A stretch of 64,000 nucleotides of DNA from JAHECW01 sp964641415 (GCA_964641415.1 CAZXMW010000001.1:248001-312000), one strand, 5' to 3'. Positions 16,381 to 24,803 are shown, counted from the first letter of the stretch. Notes: generated by a model not told the origin, from the sequence alone. Translations and numbers: made by a program.

Positions 16381-18093
16381 ATGTCCAACACCGAGCTCGC
16401 CCGCGACGCGTTACAGGAATGGCGAAGCGTCCGAGACCGTAACGCCTGGGAAGACGACCCCTTCTTCCGGAACTTGGTGGTGCGGTTGCGCGGCGACCAA
16501 CTCGAGCACGGTCTCGAGGGCGACCTCAGGACCCTCGCCAACCGGCTCGACGCCGGCTTCGACGACCGGGTGGCGCGCTGCAACCGCGACGAGCATCTGC
16601 CGCGAGTTGAGCGTCACGACGCCGACGGGCGGCCGGCCGAACGTGTCGTCTTCCACCCCGACCACCATGAGGTGGGCCGCGTGTTCTGGGCGAGCGGCGC
16701 CCTCGCCGCGCTCGGCGAGCCGGGGCACGAGGTCGACGCCGGAGCGCGGATCTACCTCCTCGACCAGCACGGCGAGGCCGGTCACGCGTGTCCCGTGGCC
16801 TGCACCGCCGGCGCGATTCGACTGCTCCGCGGCGTCGGCACCGACGACCAGCGCCGGCGGTACCTGCCCGGTTTGCTCGACACCGACTACGACCGGCGGC
16901 TGCACGCGGCCCAGTTTGTCACCGAGGTTCAGGGTGGCTCCGACGTCGGACTCAATGAGGTCCGTGCGGTCCCCGACGACTCCGCTCCGGGCGGCTGGCG
17001 CCTGTACGGCGAGAAGTGGTTCTGCTCGGTCGCCGATGCCGGGCTCTTCGTGGTCAGCGCGCGGCCCGAGGGCGCACCCGATGGCACCCGCGGCCTCGCC
17101 CTGTTCCTGGTGCCGCGCGAGCTCGACGGCCGGCCGAACGGCTTCGCCCTGCGTCGGCTCAAGGTCAAGCTCGGCACCCGGTCCATGCCGACCGGGGAGA
17201 TCGAGTTCGACGGCGCCGCCGCCGAGCCCATCGGCGTCGTCGGTGACGGCTTCCGCAACCTGGTTGGGATCGTTCTCGACACCTCGAGGTTCCACAACGC
17301 CGTGGCGGCGTGTGGCCTCATGCGGCGGGCTTTCACCGAAGCGCGCGCCTTCGCCCGGCGCCGAGTCGCGTTTCGCAACCCGATCATCGACTTCCCGTCG
17401 GTCCAGATCATCCTCGCCCGGATGAAGGTCCGGACGCGGGCTGCTCTGGCGACGACCTTCCGACTGCTCGACCAGACCGACCGCGTCGACACCGGGATCG
17501 GTGGCGACGATCTGCGGGCTGCGCGTCGGATCGGGGTCATGGTCAACAAGTACTGGACCGCGATCCAGTCGACCCGGGCGGCTCGCGACGGCATCGAGAT
17601 CCTCGGCGGCAACGGCACCATCGAGGACTTCTCGATCATGCCGCGGCTCTACCGCGACGCCATCGTCATCGAAAGTTGGGAGGGCACCCACAACACCCTG
17701 TGCGCCCAGGTGCTGCGCGACTTCAAGGTGCGCCGTCTCGATCGACCGTGGCTCGAGCAGCTCGCCTCCGAGGTCGAGGCTCTGAAGATCGATGGACGCC
17801 AGGATCTGTCATCGACCGCCGACGAGCTTTTGGACGATGCTCGGCAGCGCATCGAGAGACTGGTCGAGGCGGACGACGTCACGGCCGCGGCCTGGATCCG
17901 GGATCTGGTCGATCGCATGGCGGTGCTCACCGACTGGGTGGCCCTCGCGACCCAGGCGGTGTGGGAGAGCGAGCACGACCCCACGAGTGACACCGACGAC
18001 GCCCTCGAGCTGTATCGACGGCTCGAGATCGACCGGACGGACCACATGGGCGATCCAACAACATTCGACCTCGAGGCTCGGCTCGCGAGGTAG
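16381..18093 (+). CDS. Acyl-CoA dehydrogenase family protein
   Basis: A 570-residue FAD enzyme. The middle domain shows the flavin/substrate segment AAQFVTEVQGGSDVG, then GEKWFCSVADAG. The C-terminal helical domain contains RDGIEILGGNGTIEDF and IVIESWEGTHNTL, as in long AidB/ACAD11-like or FadE-type members that carry an extra C-terminal helical region (here about 450-570). The substrate chain is not inferable. The ATG at 16381 has GGGAGGTG 5 nt upstream and starts at a sensible N-terminus, although the frame is open further upstream. Confidence 0.88.
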   Translation: MSNTELARDALQEWRSVRDRNAWEDDPFFRNLVVRLRGDQLEHGLEGDLRTLANRLDAGFDDRVARCNRDEHLPRVERHDADGRPAERVVFHPDHHEVGRVFWASGALAALGEPGHEVDAGARIYLLDQHGEAGHACPVACTAGAIRLLRGVGTDDQRRRYLPGLLDTDYDRRLHAAQFVTEVQGGSDVGLNEVRAVPDDSAPGGWRLYGEKWFCSVADAGLFVVSARPEGAPDGTRGLALFLVPRELDGRPNGFALRRLKVKLGTRSMPTGEIEFDGAAAEPIGVVGDGFRNLVGIVLDTSRFHNAVAACGLMRRAFTEARAFARRRVAFRNPIIDFPSVQIILARMKVRTRAALATTFRLLDQTDRVDTGIGGDDLRAARRIGVMVNKYWTAIQSTRAARDGIEILGGNGTIEDFSIMPRLYRDAIVIESWEGTHNTLCAQVLRDFKVRRLDRPWLEQLASEVEALKIDGRQDLSSTADELLDDARQRIERLVEADDVTAAAWIRDLVDRMAVLTDWVALATQAVWESEHDPTSDTDDALELYRRLEIDRTDHMGDPTTFDLEARLAR

Positions 18094-18133
18094 GCCGGTC
18101 CGCCCTGAAGCCTGCCGCGGATCTGCGGCTGTG

Positions 18134-19069
18134 CTACCAGCCGAGCCAGCGGCAGACGCGGGTCCACACCTTCTTGATGTCGTCCGCGGCTTCTCCGCCG
18201 ACATCGACTACCGCACGTGCCTGAAGTTGGGCCTGGGTGACCGCACGGTCATACCGGACGCGGCCGACCAGCGCGGCGCCGCGGTCGCGGGCCCGCACCT
18301 CGATGGCGTCGGCGCCTTCCGGGTTGAGGTCCCACCGGTTGACGCAGACCGCGGTGCGAGCGTCGAAGTGATCGGCAAGCTCGAGCACCCGCTCCATGTC
18401 GTGGACCCCGGACACCGTCGGCTCGGTGACCACCAGGACCCCGGAGGAGCCGGTGATCGAAGCGATGACCGGGCAGCCGATACCGGGCGGTCCGTCGATC
18501 AGGATTCCTCGGCTGTCGGACGCGGCGGCGACGCTTCGCGCCTGCTGGCGCACGGTGGACACGAGCTTGCCGGAGTTCTCGGCAGCGATATCGAGGCGGG
18601 CGTGCACCATGGCGCCGCGGCGGGTCGAGGACACGTACCACTCGCCGCACCGCCGGTCGATGAAATCGATGGCGCCGATCGGGCACAGACCGACGCACAA
18701 CCCGCAGCCTTCGCAGGCCAGCGGGTCGATCTCGGCGGTGAAGCCGTCGAAGGTAACGGCGTCGTATCGGCAGACCGCGGCGCACAGTGAGCATCCGTCG
18801 CAGGCGTCGGCTCGAACCACCGCCTCGTGACCGCTGCGAAACTCGTGCCTCTCGAGAATCTCGGGCTCGAGGACGAGGTGAAGGTCGGCTGCGTCGACGT
18901 CGCAGTCGGCAACCACGAGCCCTGCGTCGAGGACCGCGAAGGATGCCACGAGGCTGGTCTTTCCGGTGCCACCCTTGCCGCTGATGACCACCAGCTCCGG
19001 CAGGTCCGGCGGCTGCGTTCGCGGCCCGACGGTGGGAAGCGAAACCAAAGAGCTGTCAGGCAGAGACAC
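18134..19069 (-). CDS. MinD/Mrp-type P-loop ATPase with two inserted [4Fe-4S] ferredoxin motifs (first copy)
   Basis: A 311-residue protein with a deviant Walker A motif SGKGGTGKTS (about 30-39). A ferredoxin insertion carries CDGCSLCAAVC (Cys90, 93, 96, 100) and CEGCGLCVGLC (Cys119, 122, 125, 129), followed by ILIDGPPGIGCPV, the Walker B region. Such ATPases occur in pairs in Desulfovibrio orange-protein (ORP) and NifX/NifB-related clusters, where they are thought to drive metal-sulfur cluster assembly or regulation. The GTG start has AGGAGA 5 nt upstream and overlaps the second ATPase gene by 14 nt. It is the last gene of the cluster. Confidence 0.88.
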   Translation of the reverse strand: MSLPDSSLVSLPTVGPRTQPPDLPELVVISGKGGTGKTSLVASFAVLDAGLVVADCDVDAADLHLVLEPEILERHEFRSGHEAVVRADACDGCSLCAAVCRYDAVTFDGFTAEIDPLACEGCGLCVGLCPIGAIDFIDRRCGEWYVSSTRRGAMVHARLDIAAENSGKLVSTVRQQARSVAAASDSRGILIDGPPGIGCPVIASITGSSGVLVVTEPTVSGVHDMERVLELADHFDARTAVCVNRWDLNPEGADAIEVRARDRGAALVGRVRYDRAVTQAQLQARAVVDVGGEAADDIKKVWTRVCRWLGW

Positions 19070-19928
19070 GTTGGTCTCCTTGGATGGCGGCTTGTGCCTC
19101 GGCGAGACCCAGCCGGACGGCGAGATCGACGAAGATCGGCCGGGTTTCGGGGATTGCGTCGATCATCGGCCGGCCCCGGGCGTACGCCTCGGCGATTCTC
19201 CGGTCGTCCGGGATCTCGGCCAGAATGTCGAGCCCCTCGGCCGCGCAATAGTCGTGGACCCGGTCGTCGCCGGCGTCGGCGCGATTGATGACGACGCCGC
19301 ACCGCAGGCCGAGGGTCCGCACGGTCTCGACGGCGAGCCCGAGGTCGTGGAGACCGAAGGGCGTCGGCTCGGTGACGAGCACGACCATGTCGGCGCCTCG
19401 GACGGCGGCGATCATGGAACACGATGTGCCGGGCGGTGCGTCGATGAGTACGGTCTCTGCACCGCGGCCCCGGACCCGAACCTGCCGGATCAGGGGCGGA
19501 ACCAACGCCTCGCCGACGTTGAGTCGGCCCTGGACCAGCCGCACTCCGCGAACCTCGCTGTCCTCGATGAAACCAATGGTGCGGCCGACCTCGGAGATCG
19601 CCCGTTCCGGGCAGAGCAAGGAGCACGCGCCGCAGCCGTGGCAGAGCTCGGGGAACACCGCGGTTCTCGGTCCAAGCACCGCAATGGCGTTGAATTGACA
19701 GGCGCGACTGCAATCCCCGCACAGGGAACATCGGTCCTCGTCGATCCTCGGCACGGGTATGCCGACCTCGGTTCGCGCATGGGGTTTGGCATCGAGGAAG
19801 AGGTGCGCGTTCGGTGCTTCGACATCGCAGTCGAGCAACCGCACGCCGTTGCCGAGAGTCAGCGCGAGATTGACGGCAACCGTGGTTTTGCCGGTGCCTC
19901 CCTTGCCCGATGCGATGGCGATGATCAT
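19056..19928 (-). CDS. MinD/Mrp-type P-loop ATPase with two inserted [4Fe-4S] ferredoxin motifs (second copy)
   Basis: A 290-residue paralogue of the downstream gene. Walker A reads SGKGGTGKTT at 7-16; the ferredoxin motifs are CSLCGDCSRAC (Cys67-77) and CHGCGACSLLC (Cys96-106); Walker B region VLIDAPPGTSCSM follows. The start ATG at 19928 shares one base with the stop of the NifX-like gene (TGATG). The pair probably forms a heterodimer, as in ORP-type clusters. The upstream part of the open frame (beyond 19928) is the antisense-free tail of the neighbour and is not coding for this protein. Confidence 0.88.
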   Translation of the reverse strand: MIIAIASGKGGTGKTTVAVNLALTLGNGVRLLDCDVEAPNAHLFLDAKPHARTEVGIPVPRIDEDRCSLCGDCSRACQFNAIAVLGPRTAVFPELCHGCGACSLLCPERAISEVGRTIGFIEDSEVRGVRLVQGRLNVGEALVPPLIRQVRVRGRGAETVLIDAPPGTSCSMIAAVRGADMVVLVTEPTPFGLHDLGLAVETVRTLGLRCGVVINRADAGDDRVHDYCAAEGLDILAEIPDDRRIAEAYARGRPMIDAIPETRPIFVDLAVRLGLAEAQAAIQGDQRVSA

Positions 19929-20287
19929 CACCAGTGTCCGCCGACATCGGGTCCGTCGGCACGGTTCAGAGCGCCCGACTTGAGCTGCTCGACAGCATCC
20001 GACACCGTGCCTGACGCGCCGGTGTAGACCTCGATTCCGGCTGCGCGCAGACTGCGGAAGGCCTTCGGTCCGCAGTGGCCGGTGACCAGGCACTGAGCGC
20101 CGAGACGCGACACCGTTTCTGCGGCCTGGATGCCGGCGCCCTGCGCGGCGGCGACGCCGGCGGCGTTATCCTCGACCCGGGTCTCACCGGTCTCGGTGTC
20201 GACCATGACGAATACCGCGGCGCGTCCGAACCTCGGATCGACCGCAGCGTCCACGCTGCTTCCCGTTGATGTCACGACGACCTTCAT
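19928..20287 (-). CDS. NifX/NifB-like dinitrogenase iron-molybdenum cofactor family protein (copy 1)
   Basis: A 119-residue single-domain protein of the NifX/NafY/VnfX fold (COG1433), which binds metal-sulfur clusters non-covalently. Seen are the start MKVVVTSTGSSVDAAVDPRFGRAAVFVMVD and the VSRLGAQCLVTGHCGPKAFRSL segment, with two cysteines near the expected cluster site. The context of paired ferredoxin-ATPases suggests an ORP-like metal-sulfur protein rather than nitrogen fixation; no nif structural gene is present. The ribosome site GGAGG lies about 6 nt upstream. Confidence 0.85.
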   Translation of the reverse strand: MKVVVTSTGSSVDAAVDPRFGRAAVFVMVDTETGETRVEDNAAGVAAAQGAGIQAAETVSRLGAQCLVTGHCGPKAFRSLRAAGIEVYTGASGTVSDAVEQLKSGALNRADGPDVGGHW

Positions 20288-20467
20288 TGAGTTCCTCCAG
20301 TCAACCGAATGAGCGAAGATGAGCGGATCTGCTGGATGAAATGCGCCTCGATCATGCCCCGTCGGTGGTTGCGAAAAACGGACGCATCGCTTTCAGGATA
20401 TCGAATATTTTCGCGCCTGTCCGGGGTCCGGGAAATCGACGCAGATCACCAGCGAGAATCGCTCATC

Positions 20468-20785
20468 TCAAGAGTTTGTATCTTCGGACTCCAGAGCCTC
20501 GAGACGGGCTGTGATGCGGTGCCGTTCGTCGTCGAGTTCGGTGGCCCGCTGCTCGAGCCACCGGCGCTCCGAGCCGACGTCGAAGCCGGATTCATCGGTC
20601 AACCACCCGGGTTGTCCGGTGGCCCAGAAACGATGACGCCAGCCGTTCCCGCCGCGACCGAAGCCGATCCCCGGTTGGCGGTATCCTCTGCCGCCACCCG
20701 ACCACCCCGCTCTGCGGCACGGTCCGCATCCCCATCCGGTCATGGATCCCATTCCCATCGGTCCGGTTCCGTCTCCGCCTGGCAT
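20468..20785 (-). CDS. DUF5320 family protein
   Basis: A 105-residue protein that opens MPGGDGTGPMGMGSMTG, the hallmark of DUF5320 proteins found beside NifX/MinD clusters in anaerobes and metal-handling bacteria. A Gly/Arg/Trp-rich first half with two Cys (GWGCGPC) is followed by a coiled-coil-like segment (about 70-100: RRWLEQRATELDDERHRI). The function is unknown; a small chaperone or scaffold for the cluster protein is a guess. The ATG has GGAGGG 5 nt upstream and starts one base after the upstream stop codon region. Confidence 0.8.
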   Translation of the reverse strand: MPGGDGTGPMGMGSMTGWGCGPCRRAGWSGGGRGYRQPGIGFGRGGNGWRHRFWATGQPGWLTDESGFDVGSERRWLEQRATELDDERHRITARLEALESEDTNS

Positions 20786-20786
20786 G

Positions 20787-21131
20787 TCAGCCCTCCTTTT
20801 TTTCGCGTCGTTTCATGATTTCCTGATGATGCGGCGAGCCCTCGCGAATCAGTGCCGCGCCGCACTCGGGGCAGCGCTCGTCGAGACAGGGCACGCCGGG
20901 CCTGTGAGGATAGTTGCTGCCGCACTTGGGACAGAGACAGGCGCCCCCGGCGCCCATTCCACCTCCGCGTCCGCCGCCCTGGCCGGCGCCCCGACCCTGA
21001 CCGGATCCGCCGCCCTGGCCGGCGCCCCGGCCCTGACCGGATCCGCGGCCCTGACCGGATCCGCTGCCCTGACCGGATCCGCGGCCCCCGCCGCCCGATC
21101 TCGGTGCGCTCATTCGTGTCGAGTCATTCAT
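20787..21131 (-). CDS. Glycine-rich zinc-ribbon protein of the NifX/MinD cluster
   Basis: A 114-residue protein. Residues ~10-55 are a low-complexity GQGRGSGQGRGAGQGGG tract encoded by 18-bp DNA repeats. The C-terminal part is a compact zinc-ribbon-like domain with CLCPKCG, then CLDERCPECG, and ends in a charged tail (MKRREKKEG). I do not recognise a named family; comparable short ribbons accompany DUF5320 and NifX genes. The start ATG at 21131 is chosen for the GGGAGGG site 7 nt upstream, as longer frames lack one. Confidence 0.7.
   Translation of the reverse strand: MNDSTRMSAPRSGGGGRGSGQGSGSGQGRGSGQGRGAGQGGGSGQGRGAGQGGGRGGGMGAGGACLCPKCGSNYPHRPGVPCLDERCPECGAALIREGSPHHQEIMKRREKKEG
20983..21086. 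repeat. 18-bp tandem repeats inside the glycine-rich gene
   Basis: The octamer CCGGATCC recurs at 21001, 21037, 21055 and 21073, spaced 36, 18 and 18 bp, inside near-identical units of the type GACCGGATCCGCGGCCCT. It encodes the Gly-Ser-Gly-Gln-Gly tract. Copy number could vary by slippage. Confidence 0.8.
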
Positions 21132-21166
21132 GTCGATTCCCTCCCTGGACGCGCAAACGCCCGGTG

Positions 21167-21577
21167 TCAGCGTTGATGATGTCCGCAACCGCCGCTGTCT
21201 CCGGCATCTTTGGAGTGGTGGTCGCAGTCGTGGAAACCGTGGTCGTGGCACAGCTCGCCGCTGGTGGTGAGGGTGCCGTCGAGGTAGCACCGCACCAGCG
21301 TCTCCGGGTCGTCGCCGACGGCGCCGGTGACCACGTCGATGCCGTACGCCGTGAGCATCTGTGCCGCTCGGGGGCCCATGCCGCCGGCGAGTACCGCCTC
21401 GACGCCCTGTTGGCGAAGCCACGCCGGGAAGATCCCCCGACCGTGCTCGGGCGGTGGCGTGAGCCGGGGCCCGGCGACGTCCTTGAGCTCGAAATCCACG
21501 GTGTACATGGCAAAGGTGTCCGCCCCGCCGAAGTGAGGGCTGAACTTACCGTCTCGTATCGGGACTGCGATGATCAT
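21167..21577 (-). CDS. NifX-like cofactor-binding protein with a His/Cys-rich tail (copy 2)
   Basis: A 136-residue member of the same COG1433 fold as the gene at 19928. The core begins MIIAVPIRDGKFSPHFGGAD, with conserved PHFG and GGMGPRAAQML. The last ~25 residues (CHDHGFHDCDHHSKD and a final CGHHQR) form a metal-binding tail that the first copy lacks. The start ATG at 21577 shares one base with the DUF134 stop; in-frame starts further upstream lie in the DUF134 gene. AAGGAAAGG sits upstream as ribosome site. Confidence 0.82.
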   Translation of the reverse strand: MIIAVPIRDGKFSPHFGGADTFAMYTVDFELKDVAGPRLTPPPEHGRGIFPAWLRQQGVEAVLAGGMGPRAAQMLTAYGIDVVTGAVGDDPETLVRCYLDGTLTTSGELCHDHGFHDCDHHSKDAGDSGGCGHHQR

Positions 21578-21963
21578 CAGTTTCCTTTCCTTTGTCCCCG
21601 GTGTCGGCATCGACATCTCCGGCCGCGGCGACCGTCGCCGTCGTGAACCGGGCAGGGCAGCGGACGCTGCTCGCCTGGCACGACCGGTCCGTCGCCGATC
21701 ACGAGGAGCCGTTCTTCGATCAATGATCGGGCGACGATCGATCGCGCCCGGGCCAGAATTCGAGAAAAAGTCGGACGTGAGACGCCCATGCGCTCGGCGG
21801 CTGCCTCCTGGTAGAGCCCCTCGAGATCAGCCAACCGAAGCGCCTCGAGCTCGTCCACCCTGAGGGTCTCGACCTCGAGCTCCATCGATGGCCGTCCGAC
21901 GGGCTTGAAGCCTCGTCCTGGGCCGACGCAGCCGACTCGTCTGAGCTTTTCCGGTCGTCCCAC
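21577..21963 (-). CDS. DUF134 family DNA-binding protein, probable regulator of the cluster
   Basis: A 128-residue helix-turn-helix protein. The DUF134 signature start is seen (VGRPEKLRRVGCVGPGRGFKP), followed by LRVDELEALRLADLEGL and a sigma-70 region-4-like helix-turn-helix QEAAAERMGVSRPTFSRIL. It ends with a Cys/Arg-rich tail. The GTG at 21963 is the conserved family start and has GGAGG close by; an ATG at 21985 would add seven residues. As first gene of the cluster it is likely autoregulatory, and a perfect palindrome sits just upstream. Confidence 0.85.
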   Translation of the reverse strand: MGRPEKLRRVGCVGPGRGFKPVGRPSMELEVETLRVDELEALRLADLEGLYQEAAAERMGVSRPTFSRILARARSIVARSLIEERLLVIGDGPVVPGEQRPLPCPVHDGDGRRGRRCRCRHRGQRKGN

Positions 21964-21978
21964 AGCGCCTCCGATTAC

Positions 21979-22006
21979 GAACATATGCTCAAAATCGACA
22001 CGTGTC
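21979..22006 (-). promoter_or_regulatory. Candidate operator upstream of the DUF134 gene
   Basis: The perfect palindrome GACACGTGTC occupies 21997-22006 and a near-palindrome GAACATATGCTC occupies 21979-21990, both within 45 bp upstream of the GTG start. This is where an autoregulatory DUF134 protein could bind. The assignment rests on position and symmetry only. Confidence 0.35.
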
Positions 22007-22166
22007 AAGGGTCGAGTCACGCGCGTCTCGGGCTGGAATGGGCGCGTTTCCGGCGGACGGGCCATTTCTGCAGTTGTGCGCTGTCTGAAACTCGGCTACA
22101 CGTTGTCGCAACTGCGGAAGTGGCAGTCGCCGAGCCCAGGCGCGGTGGATCGGGGCGCGAGCCGGG

Positions 22167-24329
22167 CTACCGGGAGATCGTCACGATCCCGACGTACCCG
22201 TCCACGGTGAGCCGGTCGCCGTTGGCGATCTGGGCGGTGACGTCGGGCACGCCGGTGACGCAGGGCAGGCCGTACTCGCGGGCAATGATCGCCCCGTGGA
22301 CGAGCATTCCGCCGCGCCGCTCGACAACCGCCGCGGCGAGCGGCACGACGAAGGTCATATTGGGGTCGATCGCGTCGCACACCAGCACTTCGCCGGCTTC
22401 GAGCTCGAACAGATCGTCGACGCTTTCGACCAGCCGCGCGCGTCCGGTGGCGACCCCCGGGCCGGCAGGCTGGCCGACCAGCTGGCGCGGTTGGGCGCGG
22501 ACGCCGGGCTCGGTGACCAGAGGCTGCGCCGCCGGCTGCGGTTCGACGATGAGATTGGGGTGGCGCAGGGCCAGAATCACGCGTTCGGAGTCGATGTTTG
22601 CCGTTTTGGGCTCTGCCGGAAGCTGAATCCGGTCCCGCCCTTCGTCGACGGCAGCGAGCACGAGCGCCTCGAGCCGGGCGAGGTGGAGGTTGTCGTCGTC
22701 TCGCAGCCGATAGCTGGCACGACCGACGTCGAGAATTTCGGCCGCCAGCTGCCTTCGTTCGGCGGCCACCGCTTCGAGGAATGACTCGGCCAGCCCCTCA
22801 GTGTCGACCACGCGCAGCGTCCTGGGTCGGGTGGGTGCGTCGGCTGCTGCGAGCAGCCATCGCACGAAACGGTCGCGATCGGCAAAGCAGGCCCGGTCGG
22901 CGAAGACCGCGGCGCCGTGCTCGGCGAGAAAACCCTCGAGAATCGCCTCGAACCCGGCATCGGAACCACCGCCCTCGGCGAGGCTCGAACGCAGGGTCGG
23001 GTCGTCGCGGAGCGTCGCGACGAGGTCGGCGAGCGCCCGGTTGCGGCGCACGCCGAGCATGGGTGTTCCGGTGAGCAGGTCCATGAACTCGTAGGGGTCG
23101 TCCGGACGCACGACTTCGTTGTAGAACTGCCCGAACAGCCGAATGCCGTGCGCCAGGGGAATGAAGTCGCGCCAGTAGGTCTCGACCCAGCGGTCGTGGG
23201 CGGCCTGACGACGCTCGATCTCGGCGGCGAGCGCCTCGTGATCGAGGCCCTCGAGGTCGACCCGGTCGAGCTCCTCGGCCTGGCGATCCATGGCCGGAAG
23301 CATCTCGGTCTCGACGGTGGTTCGGAGCTTCCGCAGGCTGTCGAGGCTGCGGGTCAGGCTGAGGTACCACGCGCGCTGATCGCCCTCGGAGCCGGCGGCT
23401 GTGGTCACCGGCCGGGACTGGAGCACGACCAGACGGTCGCGGTCGAAGGTCCACTCGACGTCCTGAGGGGATTTGACCAGCTCGCCCGCCGCACGAATCG
23501 CGGACACGACCCGGCCGAGCGCCGCGTCGTCCAGCGGTGGTGTGTCAATCGGGACCGCCTCGACCCGCGAGCCTCCTTCGGACATCACCATCCGTTGGCG
23601 CTTCGACGGTGGGCGGTGGTCAGTCAGCCGACCGTTCGAACGGTCGATCTGCCAGACGTCGGGCTCGACGGCACCGTCGACCAGCCCCTGGTTGAGGCCG
23701 TGCACCGCCTCGACGACCATGAGGTCACGATCGGTGGGGTGGATGCCGAACCCGACGCCCGAGACGCGGCCGTTGATCAGGGGCTGGATGACCACCGCCA
23801 TGGCGCTGCGCTCGGGGTCGATGCCGAGCTCGCGACGGTAGAGCAGCGCCCGATCGGTCCACAACGACGCCCAAACCGAGCGGACGGCTCCCACCACCTC
23901 TGCCGGACCGCGAACACCCACCGTCGAATCGTGCAGACCGGCGAAGGAAGCGCCCTCGGCGTCCTCGCCCGGCGCCGACGACCGGACCGCCAACACGGCG
24001 CTGCCGAAAAGCCCGCCGACCCGATCCTCGATTTCGGACGCCACCGACTCCGGCACCGGGGCGCGCAGGAAACGGTTGCGGATCCTGAGCGCCGTGTCCC
24101 AGATCTCCTCCCAGCGCATGTCGTCGAAGCTCTTGCGCCCGAGCTCCTGAAGGATCACCGGCCGCAGCGCGGCCGCATCGACGAAAACCTGGTAGGCAGC
24201 GGTGGTCAGGCACAGGGTCGCCGGGACCTCGAAGCCGCCGCGGGCGAGCACGGCGAGGGCCGCCGCCTTGCCGCCGACAACGGCAGGATCGGTGGCCTCG
24301 GGGGCGTCGAGACCGACGACGAATCCCAT
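22167..24329 (-). CDS. PEP-utilising enzyme (PPDK/PEP synthase-like, rifampin phosphotransferase-type architecture)
   Basis: A 720-residue protein with an N-terminal PPDK ATP-grasp domain (GGKAAALAVLARGG early, AVRSSAPGEDAEGASFAG, DVEWTFDRDRLVVLQSRPV near 300-330), a helical middle region, and a C-terminal phosphohistidine swivel domain with GGMLVHGAIIAREYGLPC (predicted His678). The PEP/pyruvate-binding barrel of true PEP synthase is absent, so this is the three-part layout of rifampin phosphotransferases, which attach phosphate to a small molecule. The acceptor is unknown. Its ATG overlaps the stop of the upstream flavoprotein gene (TGATG). Confidence 0.8.
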   Translation of the reverse strand: MGFVVGLDAPEATDPAVVGGKAAALAVLARGGFEVPATLCLTTAAYQVFVDAAALRPVILQELGRKSFDDMRWEEIWDTALRIRNRFLRAPVPESVASEIEDRVGGLFGSAVLAVRSSAPGEDAEGASFAGLHDSTVGVRGPAEVVGAVRSVWASLWTDRALLYRRELGIDPERSAMAVVIQPLINGRVSGVGFGIHPTDRDLMVVEAVHGLNQGLVDGAVEPDVWQIDRSNGRLTDHRPPSKRQRMVMSEGGSRVEAVPIDTPPLDDAALGRVVSAIRAAGELVKSPQDVEWTFDRDRLVVLQSRPVTTAAGSEGDQRAWYLSLTRSLDSLRKLRTTVETEMLPAMDRQAEELDRVDLEGLDHEALAAEIERRQAAHDRWVETYWRDFIPLAHGIRLFGQFYNEVVRPDDPYEFMDLLTGTPMLGVRRNRALADLVATLRDDPTLRSSLAEGGGSDAGFEAILEGFLAEHGAAVFADRACFADRDRFVRWLLAAADAPTRPRTLRVVDTEGLAESFLEAVAAERRQLAAEILDVGRASYRLRDDDNLHLARLEALVLAAVDEGRDRIQLPAEPKTANIDSERVILALRHPNLIVEPQPAAQPLVTEPGVRAQPRQLVGQPAGPGVATGRARLVESVDDLFELEAGEVLVCDAIDPNMTFVVPLAAAVVERRGGMLVHGAIIAREYGLPCVTGVPDVTAQIANGDRLTVDGYVGIVTISR

Positions 24330-24778
24330 CAGTCGAAGTGGAGCTCGATGACGTGCTGGAAGCGGCTCACCACCATGTAGACCGACACCCGCAATCGGAG
24401 CAGCGCGGAGCTCGGCGACCGGACGAAGGTCTCCAGGTGGGGGTGCTTGGCGAGGAACAGGGTTTCGAAAGCCGAACGGTCGCCCGGGTCGATTTCCTCG
24501 ACGACGCCGACCGCGGTTGCCGCCGACGCCTCGGTGAAGTCGGCAGGCCGGTTGGTTCGGTTGTCGACGAGCATCGAGGCGCGGGCGTCGCCGGCCAGGT
24601 TGTCGTGCTTGCGGGTCTGGCGACCGGTGACGAAAAGCAAAGATCGAAGGTCGTCGGTGGCGGCGAAGCCGACCAGGCTGGTGTAGGGCTCGCCGTCGTG
24701 GTGGGTGCCGAGGACCGCCAATAACTGGCTCGACAGCAGCTCTCGCAGGATCTCGAGGTGGCTCGGGTCGTGATTCAT
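24329..24778 (-). CDS. Pyridoxamine 5'-phosphate oxidase-fold flavin protein
   Basis: A 149-residue protein with the split-barrel PNPOx-like fold. The segment LLAVLGTHHDGEPYTSLVGFAATDDLRSLLFVT is the usual FMN-binding start, and the pattern of strands continues to KHPHLETFV. Members bind FMN, F420 or haem and reduce diverse substrates; the ligand here cannot be named. It is translationally coupled with the dikinase-like gene downstream, so the two may act on one substrate. No strong ribosome site precedes the ATG. Confidence 0.75.
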   Translation of the reverse strand: MNHDPSHLEILRELLSSQLLAVLGTHHDGEPYTSLVGFAATDDLRSLLFVTGRQTRKHDNLAGDARASMLVDNRTNRPADFTEASAATAVGVVEEIDPGDRSAFETLFLAKHPHLETFVRSPSSALLRLRVSVYMVVSRFQHVIELHFD

Positions 24779-24803
24779 CGGAGGGTCCCGCCTTTCACCG
24801 CGA

